Below are positions 50,717-62,045 of a stretch of 64,000 nucleotides of DNA, piece after piece (the first letter of the stretch is position 1; the number at the start of each line of letters is the position of its first letter). Both the position numbers and the translations under genes were made by a program. Source of the DNA: an uncultured Octadecabacter sp. (lineage in GTDB: Bacteria > Pseudomonadota > Alphaproteobacteria > Rhodobacterales > Rhodobacteraceae); contig CALAGN010000033.1 of assembly GCA_937891785.1 (NCBI GenBank), positions 1 to 64,000 on the forward strand, read 5' to 3'. Under the pieces are notes generated by a model, which saw nothing but the letters and a program-made list of their open reading frames with translations, did not search any database and was not told where the DNA came from.

Positions 50717-51111
50717 GCGATGAAAACCCCTTTGAAGCGATGATGAAAGCTGGTCAGGACTGGGCCAAGTCAATCAATCCCGCGCTGGAAAAATTCACTG
50801 CCGGTGATTTCGAAGGGATGTTCCCGACCATGTCCAAAGACATGATGGAACAATTCATGGGCAAAGGTTTGAACCCCGAGGGGCTGGACGCCAAGACGAA
50901 ATTATTGCTGACGCTGCAAGGGCTTACCATTCAGGGCGCCATCGCGGAAGCACAGATCAAACTGACCGTGCGCCACGCCGTTGCAGCGGGCGCAACCGGA
51001 CAGGAAGTCGCTGATACCATCACCCTCGCGGGGATGTTCGGCGGCATACCGGCAATGACCAAGGCCATGGAATTGGCCGCCGCGGTCATGAAAAAGGACG
51101 ACGAGATATGA
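50713..51111 (+). CDS. carboxymuconolactone decarboxylase family-like protein
   Basis: '[58 protein letters not shown]'; ATGA overlaps with nuoI and nuoJ. Confidence 0.75.
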   Translation: MSDENPFEAMMKAGQDWAKSINPALEKFTAGDFEGMFPTMSKDMMEQFMGKGLNPEGLDAKTKLLLTLQGLTIQGAIAEAQIKLTVRHAVAAGATGQEVADTITLAGMFGGIPAMTKAMELAAAVMKKDDEI

Positions 51112-51713
51112 CACCCATTGTGATTGCCTTTTACCTTTTCGCGGTCAGCACGATTACTGGCGGCCTGATGACAGTTGTGAGCCGCAATCCGGTGCATTCG
51201 GTCCTATGGCTGATCCTTTCATTCCTGTCCTCGGCGGGGTTGTTCGTGCTGCTGGGTGCTGAATTTGTCGCGATGTTGTTGATCATTGTCTATGTGGGCG
51301 CGGTCGCTGTGTTGTTCTTGTTCGTTGTGATGATGCTTGATGTGGATTTCGCTGAACTAAAGGCGGAAATGACGCGGTATATGCCGCTGGCCTTGCTGAT
51401 CGGCGTGGTGATCTTGATGCAATTCGCGCTGGCGTTTGGCGCCTGGGACTATTCCGACGGTGCGGCTGATCGTATCGCCTCCCCCGCGGGTGAGATCCAC
51501 AATACCAAAGCGTTGGGCCTGCTGATTTATGACAAATATATCATGCTGTTCCAGCTGTCCGGCCTGATCCTGCTGGTCGCAATGATTGGTGCAATCGTGC
51601 TGACACTGCGCCACCGCACCGACATCAAGCGCCAAGACATCGTTGGCCAAATGATGCGCGATCCGGCCAAGCAGATGGAACTCAAAGACGTTAAACCGGG
51701 GCAGGGGCTGTAA
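51108..51713 (+). CDS. nuoJ: NADH-quinone oxidoreductase subunit J
   Basis: '[53 protein letters not shown]'. Confidence 0.97.
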   Translation: MTPIVIAFYLFAVSTITGGLMTVVSRNPVHSVLWLILSFLSSAGLFVLLGAEFVAMLLIIVYVGAVAVLFLFVVMMLDVDFAELKAEMTRYMPLALLIGVVILMQFALAFGAWDYSDGAADRIASPAGEIHNTKALGLLIYDKYIMLFQLSGLILLVAMIGAIVLTLRHRTDIKRQDIVGQMMRDPAKQMELKDVKPGQGL

Positions 51714-51715
51714 CA

Positions 51716-52021
51716 ATGATCGGACTTGAACATTATCTGACGGTGGCTGCGGCCTTGTTCGTCATTGGCATCTTCGGGCTGTTTTTGAACCGCAAGAACG
51801 TGATCATCCTGCTGATGAGCATCGAATTGATGCTGCTCGCGGTGAATATCAACCTTGTGGCGTTTTCGTCATTCCTTGGTGATCTGGTCGGGCAGGTGTT
51901 CACCTTGTTCGTGCTCACAGTCGCCGCTGCCGAGGCTGCGATTGGCCTTGCGATCCTCGTTTGTTTCTTCCGCACCCGCGGGACGATCGACGTTGAAGAC
52001 GTCAACGTGATGAAGGGCTAA
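51716..52021 (+). CDS. nuoK: NADH-quinone oxidoreductase subunit K
   Basis: '[31 protein letters not shown]', '[13 protein letters not shown]'. Confidence 0.98.
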   Translation: MIGLEHYLTVAAALFVIGIFGLFLNRKNVIILLMSIELMLLAVNINLVAFSSFLGDLVGQVFTLFVLTVAAAEAAIGLAILVCFFRTRGTIDVEDVNVMKG

Positions 52022-52025
52022 CCAC

Positions 52026-54143
52026 ATGGAAACCATCATCCTATTCGCCCCGCTGATTGGCGCCATTATTGGCGGTTTTGGCTGGAAGATCATCGGCGAG
52101 ACTGGCGCGCAGTGGCTGACCACGGGTCTGCTGTTCCTGTCGTGTTTCCTGTCGTGGATCTTTTTCCTGACCCATGATGGTGTCACCGAGACCATTCACC
52201 TGATGACATGGATCCAGTCCGGCACTTTAGACGCGTCTTGGGCCATTCGCATGGATCGCCTCACCGCGATCATGCTGATCGTGATCACAACAGTGTCGGC
52301 CCTCGTTCACCTTTATTCCTTTGGCTACATGGCCCACGACGAAAACTTTGGTGAGGCCAAGTATAAAGCACGCTTCTTTGCCTACCTGAGCCTGTTTACC
52401 TTCACGATGTTGATGCTGGTGACGGCGGACAACCTTGTGCAGTTGTTCTTTGGCTGGGAAGGTGTGGGGCTCGCATCGTATCTGCTGATCGGTTTTTATT
52501 ACCGCAAGCCAAGCGCGAACGCTGCCGCGATTAAGGCTTTCGTCGTAAACCGTGTGGGCGACGTTGGTTTGGCGCTGGCTATGATGGCGCTGTTTTTCCT
52601 GACAGACAGCATCAAGTTTGACGATATTTTTGCCGCGGCACCTGCGCTGGCTGAAACGGAACTTAGCTTTCTGTGGACCAATTGGAACGCTGCGAACCTG
52701 ATTGCGTTCCTGCTGTTCGTCGGTGCCATGGGCAAATCGGCGCAGCTGTTCCTGCACACATGGTTGCCCGACGCGATGGAAGGCCCGACCCCTGTGTCGG
52801 CCCTGATCCACGCCGCGACCATGGTGACGGCGGGGGTTTTCCTGATTTGTCGCATGTCGCCGCTGATGGAATTTGCGCCTGAAACACAGACCTTCATCGT
52901 CTTTATGGGCGCAAGCACGGCATTCGTTGCCGCAACGATCGGCCTTGTGCAAAACGACATCAAGCGCGTGATTGCTTATTCAACCATGTCGCAGCTGGGC
53001 TATATGTTCGTGGCGGCTGGACTTGGGGTTTATTCGGTCGCGATGTTCCACCTGCTGACACATGCGTTCTTTAAGGCGATGTTGTTCCTTGGGGCTGGTT
53101 CGGTGATCCACGGGATGCACCACGAACAAGACATGCGGAACTATGGTGGGTTGCGAAAGAAACTGCCGATGACGTTTTATGCGATGCTGATCGGCACATT
53201 GGCGATTACAGGCGTTGGTATCCCGCTGACGCATATCGGTTTCGCGGGCTTCCTGTCCAAGGACGCGGTGATTGAAAGTGCCTTCGCTGGCACCAATGGC
53301 GGCTATGCTTTCTGGATGCTGGTGATCGCGGCGCTGTTCACATCGTTCTACAGTTGGCGTCTGATGTTCCTTACTTTTTGGGGCAAGGCGCGCGGCGACA
53401 AGCACACCCACGATCACGCCCACGAATCGCCCAAAGTCATGTTGGTGCCCCTTGGGGTTCTGGCGATTGGTGCAGTGTTCTCGGGGATGGTCTGGTATGG
53501 GTCGTTCTTTGGCGATCATGACAAGGTGAATTCGTTCTTTGGCATCACCCATGTAGCGGCCGCAGATGATCACGGCGCCATGGAGGTTGAAGACCACGGC
53601 GACGCGGCGACCCAAGAAGGCACAGCAATCGCTGAAGAACACGACGGCGACGAAGCCGTCGTTGCAGATCACGGTCCCGCACAGGTTCCCGGACAGGGCG
53701 CGATTTACATCGGTGCCGACAACCACGTCATGGACGATGCGCACCATGTCCCGACTTGGGTCAAGGTTAGTCCGTTCCTTGCCATGCTGATCGGTTTCTT
53801 CACCGCCTATATGTTCTACATCGTGAACCCGTCGCTGCCCAAGCGTTTGGCCGAGGTGCAGCGACCGCTATATCTGTTCCTGCTCAACAAATGGTATTTC
53901 GACGAGATTTACGATTTTATCTTTGTGCGCCCCACTATGGCGGTTGGCCACTTCTTGTGGAAACGCGGCGATGGCAATGTGATTGATGGTGGTATCAACG
54001 GCGTCGCCCTTGGGATTTTGCCGTTCCTGACCCGCCTCTCGGGCCGGATGCAGACAGGTTATGTGTTCACCTACGTCTTTGCCATGGTCATCGGGATCAC
54101 TGTTATCCTCACCTATGTCACGCTTTCCGGAGGGTATAACTAA
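52026..54143 (+). CDS. nuoL: NADH-quinone oxidoreductase subunit L
   Basis: '[38 protein letters not shown]', '[28 protein letters not shown]'. Confidence 0.98.
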   Translation: METIILFAPLIGAIIGGFGWKIIGETGAQWLTTGLLFLSCFLSWIFFLTHDGVTETIHLMTWIQSGTLDASWAIRMDRLTAIMLIVITTVSALVHLYSFGYMAHDENFGEAKYKARFFAYLSLFTFTMLMLVTADNLVQLFFGWEGVGLASYLLIGFYYRKPSANAAAIKAFVVNRVGDVGLALAMMALFFLTDSIKFDDIFAAAPALAETELSFLWTNWNAANLIAFLLFVGAMGKSAQLFLHTWLPDAMEGPTPVSALIHAATMVTAGVFLICRMSPLMEFAPETQTFIVFMGASTAFVAATIGLVQNDIKRVIAYSTMSQLGYMFVAAGLGVYSVAMFHLLTHAFFKAMLFLGAGSVIHGMHHEQDMRNYGGLRKKLPMTFYAMLIGTLAITGVGIPLTHIGFAGFLSKDAVIESAFAGTNGGYAFWMLVIAALFTSFYSWRLMFLTFWGKARGDKHTHDHAHESPKVMLVPLGVLAIGAVFSGMVWYGSFFGDHDKVNSFFGITHVAAADDHGAMEVEDHGDAATQEGTAIAEEHDGDEAVVADHGPAQVPGQGAIYIGADNHVMDDAHHVPTWVKVSPFLAMLIGFFTAYMFYIVNPSLPKRLAEVQRPLYLFLLNKWYFDEIYDFIFVRPTMAVGHFLWKRGDGNVIDGGINGVALGILPFLTRLSGRMQTGYVFTYVFAMVIGITVILTYVTLSGGYN

Positions 54144-55684
54144 TGGAAAACCTTCTCTCGATTGTGACTTTCATTCCCCTGCTGGCGGCTGCCATTCTGG
54201 CCTTTTTCCTGCGCGGTGACGACAAAGACGCACAGCGTAATGCCAAATGGGTGGCTATGGCCGCCACGGTTATGACGTTCTTTGTGTCGCTGTTCATTCT
54301 GTTCGGCTTTGATCCGCAAAACACCGGCTTTCAGTTCGTCGAAGAACGCCCGTGGCTGCTTGGCTTGCAATACAAGATGGGCGTCGACGGGATTTCGATC
54401 CTGTTCGTGATGCTGACAACCTTCCTGATGCCGCTGGTGATTGCGTCCTGCTGGGACGTGAAAACGCGTGTTAAGGAATATATGATCGCTTTCCTGATCC
54501 TTGAGACGCTGATGCTTGGCGTGTTCATGGCGCTTGATCTGGTGCTGTTCTACGTGTTCTTCGAAGCGGGCCTGATCCCGATGTTCCTGATCATTGGCAT
54601 CTGGGGCGGCAAAGAGCGGATTTATGCATCGTTCAAGTTTTTCCTTTATACCTTCCTTGGCTCGGTGCTGATGCTGGTGGCGATGGTCGCTATGTTCTCG
54701 GACGCGGGCACCACCGACATTGTCGCGCTTCTGACCCATGATTTTGGCAGCGAAAGCTTTAATCTGCTAGGCATTCACGTGGTTGGCGGGATGCAGACCC
54801 TGATGTGGCTGGCGTTCTTTGCCTCTTTCGCCGTCAAAATGCCGATGTGGCCTGTTCATACATGGCTGCCCGATGCGCATGTACAGGCCCCGACTGCGGG
54901 TTCTGTGGTGCTGGCGGCAATCTTGTTGAAGATGGGCGGCTACGGCTTCTTGCGGTTCTCACTGCCAATGTTTCCTGTGGGAACCGATGTCATGGCCCCG
55001 CTGGTGTTGTGGATGTCAGCGATCGCGATTGTTTACACCTCGCTTGTGGCGCTGGTGCAGGAAGACATGAAAAAGCTGATTGCCTATTCGTCGGTCGCAC
55101 ACATGGGTTTTGTGACCATGGGTATCTTTTCGGTGAACCAGCAAGGTATCGACGGCGCGATTTTCCAGATGATCAGCCACGGCTTTATTTCCGGCGCGTT
55201 GTTCCTGTGTGTCGGTGTTATATATGACCGGATGCACACACGAGACATTGATGCTTATGGTGGTCTGGTGAACAAGATGCCGGCCTACGCGCTGATCTTT
55301 ATGTTCTTCACGATGGCCAATGTCGGCCTGCCGGGAACATCTGGATTTGTCGGCGAATTCCTGACGCTGGTTGGCGTGTTCCAAGTGAACACATGGGTGG
55401 CGCTGGTGGCGACGACTGGTGTGATCCTGTCAGCCGGGTATGCGCTGTGGCTTTATCGCCGCGTTGTGATGGGTGACCTGATCAAGGAATCCCTGCGCTC
55501 CATTACCGATATGACCCGCCGCGAGCGCGCGATTTTTGCGCCGCTGGTGGCGATGACATTACTGCTGGGTGTCTACCCCAGCCTTGTGACCGATATCATC
55601 GGCCCCAGCGTGCAATCGCTGATCGGGCGGGTGGACACTGCGCAGGCGGCCTTTGATGCCACCAGCCAGCTGGCTCAGCATTAA
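54143..55684 (+). CDS. nuoM: NADH-quinone oxidoreductase subunit M
   Basis: '[32 protein letters not shown]', '[28 protein letters not shown]'. Confidence 0.98.
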   Translation: MENLLSIVTFIPLLAAAILAFFLRGDDKDAQRNAKWVAMAATVMTFFVSLFILFGFDPQNTGFQFVEERPWLLGLQYKMGVDGISILFVMLTTFLMPLVIASCWDVKTRVKEYMIAFLILETLMLGVFMALDLVLFYVFFEAGLIPMFLIIGIWGGKERIYASFKFFLYTFLGSVLMLVAMVAMFSDAGTTDIVALLTHDFGSESFNLLGIHVVGGMQTLMWLAFFASFAVKMPMWPVHTWLPDAHVQAPTAGSVVLAAILLKMGGYGFLRFSLPMFPVGTDVMAPLVLWMSAIAIVYTSLVALVQEDMKKLIAYSSVAHMGFVTMGIFSVNQQGIDGAIFQMISHGFISGALFLCVGVIYDRMHTRDIDAYGGLVNKMPAYALIFMFFTMANVGLPGTSGFVGEFLTLVGVFQVNTWVALVATTGVILSAGYALWLYRRVVMGDLIKESLRSITDMTRRERAIFAPLVAMTLLLGVYPSLVTDIIGPSVQSLIGRVDTAQAAFDATSQLAQH

Positions 55685-55696
55685 GGAACTGAACGG

Positions 55697-57136
55697 ATGA
55701 TTTCTTCCGATATCCAAACCGTCCTCCCCGAGATTTCACTCGCGGTCTTTGCCATGCTGGCCCTGCTTGCAGGCGTCTATAACGGTAAAGACAAGACAGC
55801 GCCGATGATGGTCTGGCTGACCTCGGGTATGTTCGTGCTGCTGGCCGCATGGATCGGCTATGGCGGAGAGGGCACGACAACGGCCTTTGGCGGCATGTTC
55901 GTCAATGACGGATTTGCCCGCTTTGCCAAAGTCACGATCCTGCTGTCGGCCGCTGCGGTCCTGCTGATGTCGCAAGACTACATGACCAAGCTTGGCCTGC
56001 TCCGCTTTGAGTATCCGCTGCTAGTGGCTCTGTCGGTTGTGGGCATGATGTTCATGGTCAGTGCCGGTGATCTGATGGCGCTTTATATGGGCCTCGAACT
56101 GCAGTCCCTCGCGCTTTATGTGGTCGCATCCCTGCGCCGTGACAGCGTGAAGTCCACCGAAGCGGGCCTGAAGTATTTCGTTCTAGGCGCACTGTCGTCG
56201 GGTCTGTTGCTTTATGGCGCATCGCTGACCTACGGCTTTGCGGGAACGACACTGTTTAGCGGTATCATTGCTGCCGCCGATGGCGGCGTGTCGCTGGGTA
56301 TGTTGTTTGGCGTGGTGTTCATGCTTGCAGGGTTAGCGTTCAAGGTCAGCGCCGCACCGTTCCATATGTGGACGCCAGACGTCTATGAGGGGTCGCCCAC
56401 ACCCGTGACAGCGTTCTTTGCTACCGCCCCAAAGGTCGCCGCGATGGCCATGTTTGCGCGGGTTGTGCATGACGCATTTGGCGGGATCGTTGGCGAATGG
56501 CAGCAAATCATCGCCTTCCTGTCGGTGCTGTCGATGTTTCTGGGTGCAATTGCCGCGATCGGTCAAACCAATATCAAACGCCTGATGGCCTATTCATCCA
56601 TCGCCCATATGGGCTTTGCACTGATGGGTCTGGCTGCTGGCACGGCGTTCGGCGTGCAGGCAATGCTGATTTATATGGCGATCTATGTGACGATGAATAT
56701 CGGTACCTTCGCGTTCATCTTGTCGATGGAACGCGATGGCCGCCCGGTGACGAATATCGCCTCGCTCAACCAATACGCCAAGACCGAACCGCTCAAGGCG
56801 CTGGCCGTGTTGTTGTTGATGTTCAGCCTTGCTGGTGTGCCACCGCTGGTTGGCTTCTTTGGCAAATTCTACGTGTTGCGCGCGGCCTATGATGCCGGTC
56901 TTGCCTGGCTTGCCGTGGCGGGCGTTGTCGCGTCGGTGATCGGCGCGTTCTACTACCTGCGCATAGTGTTCTATATGTATTTTGGCGCCGAACAGGACGA
57001 TCCACTGGATCGCGGCATGCCGCCGGTTCTGTGGGGCTTTCTTGTGGTCACGGCGGCGATGATGCTGGTCGGTATCGTGAACTTGTTCGGGATCGAACCC
57101 TTAGCGCAGGCTGCGGCGGCGACACTTGTTAATTAA
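55697..57136 (+). CDS. nuoN: NADH-quinone oxidoreductase subunit N
   Basis: '[45 protein letters not shown]', '[29 protein letters not shown]'. Confidence 0.98.
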   Translation: MISSDIQTVLPEISLAVFAMLALLAGVYNGKDKTAPMMVWLTSGMFVLLAAWIGYGGEGTTTAFGGMFVNDGFARFAKVTILLSAAAVLLMSQDYMTKLGLLRFEYPLLVALSVVGMMFMVSAGDLMALYMGLELQSLALYVVASLRRDSVKSTEAGLKYFVLGALSSGLLLYGASLTYGFAGTTLFSGIIAAADGGVSLGMLFGVVFMLAGLAFKVSAAPFHMWTPDVYEGSPTPVTAFFATAPKVAAMAMFARVVHDAFGGIVGEWQQIIAFLSVLSMFLGAIAAIGQTNIKRLMAYSSIAHMGFALMGLAAGTAFGVQAMLIYMAIYVTMNIGTFAFILSMERDGRPVTNIASLNQYAKTEPLKALAVLLLMFSLAGVPPLVGFFGKFYVLRAAYDAGLAWLAVAGVVASVIGAFYYLRIVFYMYFGAEQDDPLDRGMPPVLWGFLVVTAAMMLVGIVNLFGIEPLAQAAAATLVN

Positions 57137-57863
57137 ATCGGACTGGCCAGCGGGCTATGGACGGATCGTGTTGGACAGTGTCGACAACACCATGGCCGAG
57201 GCGCGCCGCCAGAGTGGCGCGCTGACCCAACCCACATGGATCATGGCGCTTGCCCAAACCGCCGCGCACGGGCGGCGTGGGCGCGTCTGGCACACCCCCA
57301 CAGGCAATTTCGCAGCAACGCTGGTGTTCGCTCCCAACTGCACCGCGCAGATGGGCGCGTTGCGGTCCTTCGTGGCGGCAAACGCGCTGTTTGATGCCCT
57401 CGCTGAATTTGTTGATGTCGCGGCGCTGTCATTGAAATGGCCAAACGACGTGCTGCTGAACGGCGGTAAGGTTGCGGGCATCCTGCTGGAAAGCAGCGGG
57501 CGGGGCCGCGATCTGGACTGGCTGAGCATCGGTATCGGTGTGAACCTAGCCAGTGCGCCTACAGATTTGGCCGATGCCGCCTTTGCGCCGGTTAGCCTGA
57601 ATGGTGCGGTGACGCCTGATGCCTTTCTTGATGTGTTAGCGTTTCACTACGCTGCGCAGGAAAATGACTACGTGCAGCATGGATTTGCGCCGACCCGCGA
57701 CAGATGGCTACGCCATGCGGCGCGCTTGGGTCAGGTGATCACCGCCCGCACCATGACGGATGAAATCACCGGCACATTTGAAACCATCGACGCGGATGGC
57801 AACCTTGTGCTTTTGACACCCAAGGGGCGCACTGCTATCGCGGCGGCAGATGTTTATTTCTAA
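57126..57863 (+). CDS. birA: biotin--[acetyl-CoA-carboxylase] ligase
   Basis: '[23 protein letters not shown]', '[25 protein letters not shown]'. Confidence 0.94.
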   Translation: MLIKSDWPAGYGRIVLDSVDNTMAEARRQSGALTQPTWIMALAQTAAHGRRGRVWHTPTGNFAATLVFAPNCTAQMGALRSFVAANALFDALAEFVDVAALSLKWPNDVLLNGGKVAGILLESSGRGRDLDWLSIGIGVNLASAPTDLADAAFAPVSLNGAVTPDAFLDVLAFHYAAQENDYVQHGFAPTRDRWLRHAARLGQVITARTMTDEITGTFETIDADGNLVLLTPKGRTAIAAADVYF

Positions 57864-57874
57864 GGGGACGGCAA

Positions 57875-58648
57875 ATGCTTCTCGCGATTGATTGCGGCAA
57901 CACCAACACCGTCTTTGCCATTTGGGACGGCGAGGAATTCCTGTGCACGATGCGCACTTCGACACACCACGGCCGCACAGCGGATGCGTATTTCACGTGG
58001 TTCACGACGCTTGTGCAGCACTACGGGATCACGCCTGATATTACGGATGTCATCATCTCGTCGACGGTGCCGCGCGTTGTGTTTAACCTGCGTGTGTTTT
58101 GCGAGCGTTTCTTTAATTGCCGCCCGTTGGTCTTGGGCAAGCCAGAATGCAAGCTGCCCATCGCGCCCCGCGTTGACGCAGGCACGCGCCCCGGTTCGGA
58201 CCGTCTAGCCAACGCTGCCGGTGCATTTGATCGCCACGGCGGGTCTGTGGTTGTCGTTGATTTCGGCACGGCGACCAATCTGGATGTGGTGGCCGAAGAC
58301 GGCGCCTATGTTGGCGGCGTGATCGCCCCCGGCGTGAACCTGAGCCTTGAGGCCCTGGCGGCGGGCGCTGCCGCCCTCCCGCATGTGGACGTGTCCCAGC
58401 CCGCCAAGGTGATTGGCACCAATACCGTTGATTGCATACAATCGGGGGTGTTTTGGGGTTACACGGGGCTGGTCGAGGGGCTAACAGCACGGATCAAGGC
58501 CGAATACGGCAAACCCATGAAGGTCGTCGGGACAGGTGGCCTCGCGCCCTTGTTCGCACAGGGCGACACGCTATTTGATGTGATCGACGAAGATCTAACG
58601 ATGCACGGCCTGACCGTCATCCACCAATATAATAAGGATAATCCATGA
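57875..58648 (+). CDS. coaX: type III pantothenate kinase
   Basis: 'MLLAIDCGNTNTVFAIWDG', 'VVVVDFGTATNLDVV', 'GGVIAPGVNLSLEALAAGAAALPHV'. Confidence 0.96.
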   Translation: MLLAIDCGNTNTVFAIWDGEEFLCTMRTSTHHGRTADAYFTWFTTLVQHYGITPDITDVIISSTVPRVVFNLRVFCERFFNCRPLVLGKPECKLPIAPRVDAGTRPGSDRLANAAGAFDRHGGSVVVVDFGTATNLDVVAEDGAYVGGVIAPGVNLSLEALAAGAAALPHVDVSQPAKVIGTNTVDCIQSGVFWGYTGLVEGLTARIKAEYGKPMKVVGTGGLAPLFAQGDTLFDVIDEDLTMHGLTVIHQYNKDNP

Positions 58649-60312
58649 GCAGTAACCGTTTGATCTACCTTCCCCTTGGCGGGGCGGGCGAGATCGGGAT
58701 GAATTGCTATGTCTATGGCTATGGCAAGCCCGATCAAGAACGGCTGATCGTGGTCGATTTAGGCGTGACGTTTCCCGATATGGACACGTCACCCGGTGTG
58801 GATTTGATTCTGCCCGACATCGCTTGGCTCGAGGCGCGGCGCGACCGGATTGACGGGATTTTCATCACCCACGCCCACGAAGACCATGTGGGGGCCGTTG
58901 GCCATACTTGGAGACGTCTGGGCGCGCCGATCTATGCGCGGGCCTTCACGGCCAATATCGCGCGGCGCAAGATGTCTGAACACGGGTTCAGTGATGACAG
59001 CGTGACTGTGGTGAACAAATGGCCCGAAACCACTAAGGCCGGGCCGTTTTCTGTGGGTTTCCTGCCGATCAGCCATTCCATTCCCGAAAGTTCTGCGCTG
59101 GTGATCGACAGCCCCGAGGGGCGCGTATTGCACACCGGCGATTTCAAGATCGACACTTCGCCCGTGGTAGGCGAACCGTTCGATCATGACCTTTGGCGTG
59201 ATGTGTCCAAGGACGGTGTGCGTGCGCTGGTTTGTGACAGCACCAACATCTTTTCCACGCACGCTGGGCGCTCGGAATCGACCGTTGGGCCGGAAATTGA
59301 GCGTTTGATGCGCGAAATGAAGGGGATGGTCGTTGCCACCACATTCGCGTCCAACATCGCGCGTTTGAAAACGCTGGCCCAAGCTGCTGACCGTGCGGGA
59401 CGTTCTGTGTGCCTGCTGGGCCGCTCTATGCGCCGGATGACCGAAGCTGCAGCCGAAGTCGGAATCTTGGGTGATTTTCCAAGCACCATTTCGCCTGAAG
59501 ATGCATTGAGCGTGCCGCGCGAAAACCTGATGTTACTGGTTACGGGGTCGCAGGGTGAACGCCGTGCGGCCAGCGCCCAACTGGCGAATGGCAAATACAT
59601 GGGGCTGACGATGAAGGATGGCGATACCTTCCTGTTCAGTTCCAAAACGATTCCCGGAAACGAGCGTGGCGTGATCCGCATCATGAACCAGTTTTCGGAA
59701 ATGGGCGTTGATATCGTTGATGATACTTCGGGTTTGTATCACGTGTCGGGCCATGCCAACCGCCCCGACATCGAAGAAATGCACGATATCGTCAAACCGC
59801 AGATTGTCATTCCGATGCACGGTGAACATCGCCACCTGCGCGAACACGTCAAGATCGCTGAAGGTAAAGGGCTGGCCGGTATCGTTGCCGTGAACGGCAT
59901 GATGATTGACCTGTCTGGCAATGCCCCGCGCGTCGCCGAATACATCGACACGGGCCGCACCTATCTGGATGGCACCGTGCAATACGGTGCGATGGACGGG
60001 ATCGTGCGCGACCGTATCCGCATGGCGCTGAACGGCCATGTGATTGTCACGACGATCATCGATGAAACTGGCGATCCTTTGGGTGATCCGTGGTGCGAGA
60101 TCATGGGCCTACCCGAAACAGGCCGCAACAACGCGCCGCTGATTGATGTGCTGGAACATGACCTGTCGCAGTTCATGAATCGTGCGGCGGGCAAAACGCT
60201 GGCGAATGATGAAAAGCTGGAACGCGAGCTGCGCAAGATCGCGCGCAGTTCCGCCATGACCGAGATCGGCAAGAAGCCGGAAGTGACGGTGGTGATTTCG
60301 CGTCTCAGCTAA
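58645..60312 (+). CDS. rnj: ribonuclease J
   Basis: 'LPLGGAGEIGMNCYVYGYG', 'FITHAHEDHVGAVGH', 'VLHTGDFKIDTSPV', 'HVSGHANRPDIEEMHDIVKPQIVIPMHGE'. Confidence 0.95.
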   Translation: MSSNRLIYLPLGGAGEIGMNCYVYGYGKPDQERLIVVDLGVTFPDMDTSPGVDLILPDIAWLEARRDRIDGIFITHAHEDHVGAVGHTWRRLGAPIYARAFTANIARRKMSEHGFSDDSVTVVNKWPETTKAGPFSVGFLPISHSIPESSALVIDSPEGRVLHTGDFKIDTSPVVGEPFDHDLWRDVSKDGVRALVCDSTNIFSTHAGRSESTVGPEIERLMREMKGMVVATTFASNIARLKTLAQAADRAGRSVCLLGRSMRRMTEAAAEVGILGDFPSTISPEDALSVPRENLMLLVTGSQGERRAASAQLANGKYMGLTMKDGDTFLFSSKTIPGNERGVIRIMNQFSEMGVDIVDDTSGLYHVSGHANRPDIEEMHDIVKPQIVIPMHGEHRHLREHVKIAEGKGLAGIVAVNGMMIDLSGNAPRVAEYIDTGRTYLDGTVQYGAMDGIVRDRIRMALNGHVIVTTIIDETGDPLGDPWCEIMGLPETGRNNAPLIDVLEHDLSQFMNRAAGKTLANDEKLERELRKIARSSAMTEIGKKPEVTVVISRLS

Positions 60313-60330
60313 GTGCGGAGTGCTTGAACG

Positions 60331-60366
60331 AAAAAGGGCGGGGCCATTGGCACCCGCCCTTTTTTA
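60331..60366. terminator. bidirectional Rho-independent terminator between rnj and DEAD-box helicase
   Basis: aaaaagggcggg-gccattggca-cccgcccttttttatt. Confidence 0.9.
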
Positions 60367-60384
60367 TTCTGTCGTCAGCAGGCG

Positions 60385-61905
60385 TTAACCCTTGCGACGC
60401 TCTTCAAAGCTCATTGCGATGAAGTCGGGGGCGTCGTTGCCAAGGCCAGTTGCACGGGCGTTGGTGGAGCGATTGTTGTTATCGCTGCCACGTCCGCGTC
60501 CACCCTGTTGTTTTGGCTGTTCGGCGGGTGCCTCGGCTGGTTTTGCCACAGGCGTCTCGGGCTGTTTTTGAACCGGCTTTTCTGCCACAACATCCGGCTT
60601 GGCTGCAACAACGTCCGCTTTGGGTGCGTCGGTGACTGGCTTGCTGCGTGACCGTGAGCGCGTGCGCTTTTTCGGCTCCTCGGTCCGTTCGCCAGATTGC
60701 GGTGCGGGGGCCTGCGGGGCAGCGGCGGGGGCAGTGGTCGCCGCAGGCGCGTTGCCACCCTTTGGATTATCCAAGCGCGGAATCTTGTTTTGAACGAGTC
60801 GTTCCACGTCTTCGAGATTCTTTTCGTCGCGCGGCACGCAGATCATCATTGCCGTGCCTGTCTTGCCTGCGCGGCCCGTGCGGCCAATCCGGTGGACATA
60901 ATCCTCGGCGTGGCTGGGAACGTCGAAGTTGAACACATGGCTTACATTTGGCACATCAAGCCCGCGCGCGGCCACATCGGACGCCACCAGAAAGCGCAAC
61001 GTGCCATCGCGGAATTCCTGCAAGGTGCGTGTGCGATGGGATTGGTCCAGATCGCCGTGGATCGGGGCTGCATCCAGCCCGTGCTTTTTCATCGATTTGG
61101 CGACCACATCCACATCAACCTTGCGGTTGCAGAAAATGATGCCGTTGCGGCAATTTTCGCCTTCGCTTTCGATCAGCGCACGCAGCAGGGCGCGTTTTTC
61201 GGTGCCTTCGCGGTCCTTGCGGCTGCCACGAAACATGACGACGCTTTGGGCGATATTTTCACCAGTCGTTGCGGCGCGCGCCACTTCGATGCGGGCAGGG
61301 TTGGACAGGAAAGTATTGGTGATCCGTTCGATTTCCGGCGCCATGGTGGCGCTGAAAAAGAACGTCTGACGCGTGAAGGGTGTGAGGCCAAAAATGCGTT
61401 CAATATCAGGGATAAAGCCCATATCAAGCATACGGTCCGCTTCGTCGACGACCATTATTTTCACGTCTGACAAGATTAGCTTTCCGCGTTCGAAATGATC
61501 AAGCAGACGGCCCGGCGTGGCAATCAGAACGTCAACGCCTTTGTCGATCAGCATATCTTGTTCTTTGAACGAAACACCACCGATCAGCAGCGCTTTGGTC
61601 AGCTTGGTATACTTGGCGTAGGCGTCGAAATTTTCCGCAACCTGTGCGGCCAGCTCGCGCGTCGGGCAAAGCACGAGCGAGCGCGGCATCCGTGCGCGTG
61701 CACGTCCACGTCTCAGCATCGAAATCATCGGCATGGTAAATGCTGCGGTTTTGCCGGTGCCGGTCTGGGCGATCCCCAAAATATCGCGCCCTTCAAGGGC
61801 GGGGGGGATGGCACCTGCTTGAATTGGAGTTGGGCTTTCATAGCCCGTGTCGACGATGGCCTTAAGAACCTTAGGGTCGAGATTTAAATCGCTAAATTTT
61901 GTCAT
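60385..61905 (-). CDS. DEAD/DEAH box RNA helicase (RhlE-like)
   Basis: Start MTKFSDLNLDPKVL at 61905; 'AQTGTGKTAAFTMPM', 'VVDEADRMLDMGF', 'FSATMAPEIE', 'YVHRIGRTGRAGKTG'. Confidence 0.96.
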   Translation of the reverse strand: MTKFSDLNLDPKVLKAIVDTGYESPTPIQAGAIPPALEGRDILGIAQTGTGKTAAFTMPMISMLRRGRARARMPRSLVLCPTRELAAQVAENFDAYAKYTKLTKALLIGGVSFKEQDMLIDKGVDVLIATPGRLLDHFERGKLILSDVKIMVVDEADRMLDMGFIPDIERIFGLTPFTRQTFFFSATMAPEIERITNTFLSNPARIEVARAATTGENIAQSVVMFRGSRKDREGTEKRALLRALIESEGENCRNGIIFCNRKVDVDVVAKSMKKHGLDAAPIHGDLDQSHRTRTLQEFRDGTLRFLVASDVAARGLDVPNVSHVFNFDVPSHAEDYVHRIGRTGRAGKTGTAMMICVPRDEKNLEDVERLVQNKIPRLDNPKGGNAPAATTAPAAAPQAPAPQSGERTEEPKKRTRSRSRSKPVTDAPKADVVAAKPDVVAEKPVQKQPETPVAKPAEAPAEQPKQQGGRGRGSDNNNRSTNARATGLGNDAPDFIAMSFEERRKG

Positions 61906-62045
61906 GTGTATCCGGTGTAAGCGGACACTGACTTGGCCCGCGGCGCTATTGATGCTGGCCCGCATGGCCCTTGGGCGGTCCTGTGACCGCTGCATCTTTG
62001 GATGCGCATACCAAGTTGCGCGATGGCCGTCAAATGGTTGTGCGC

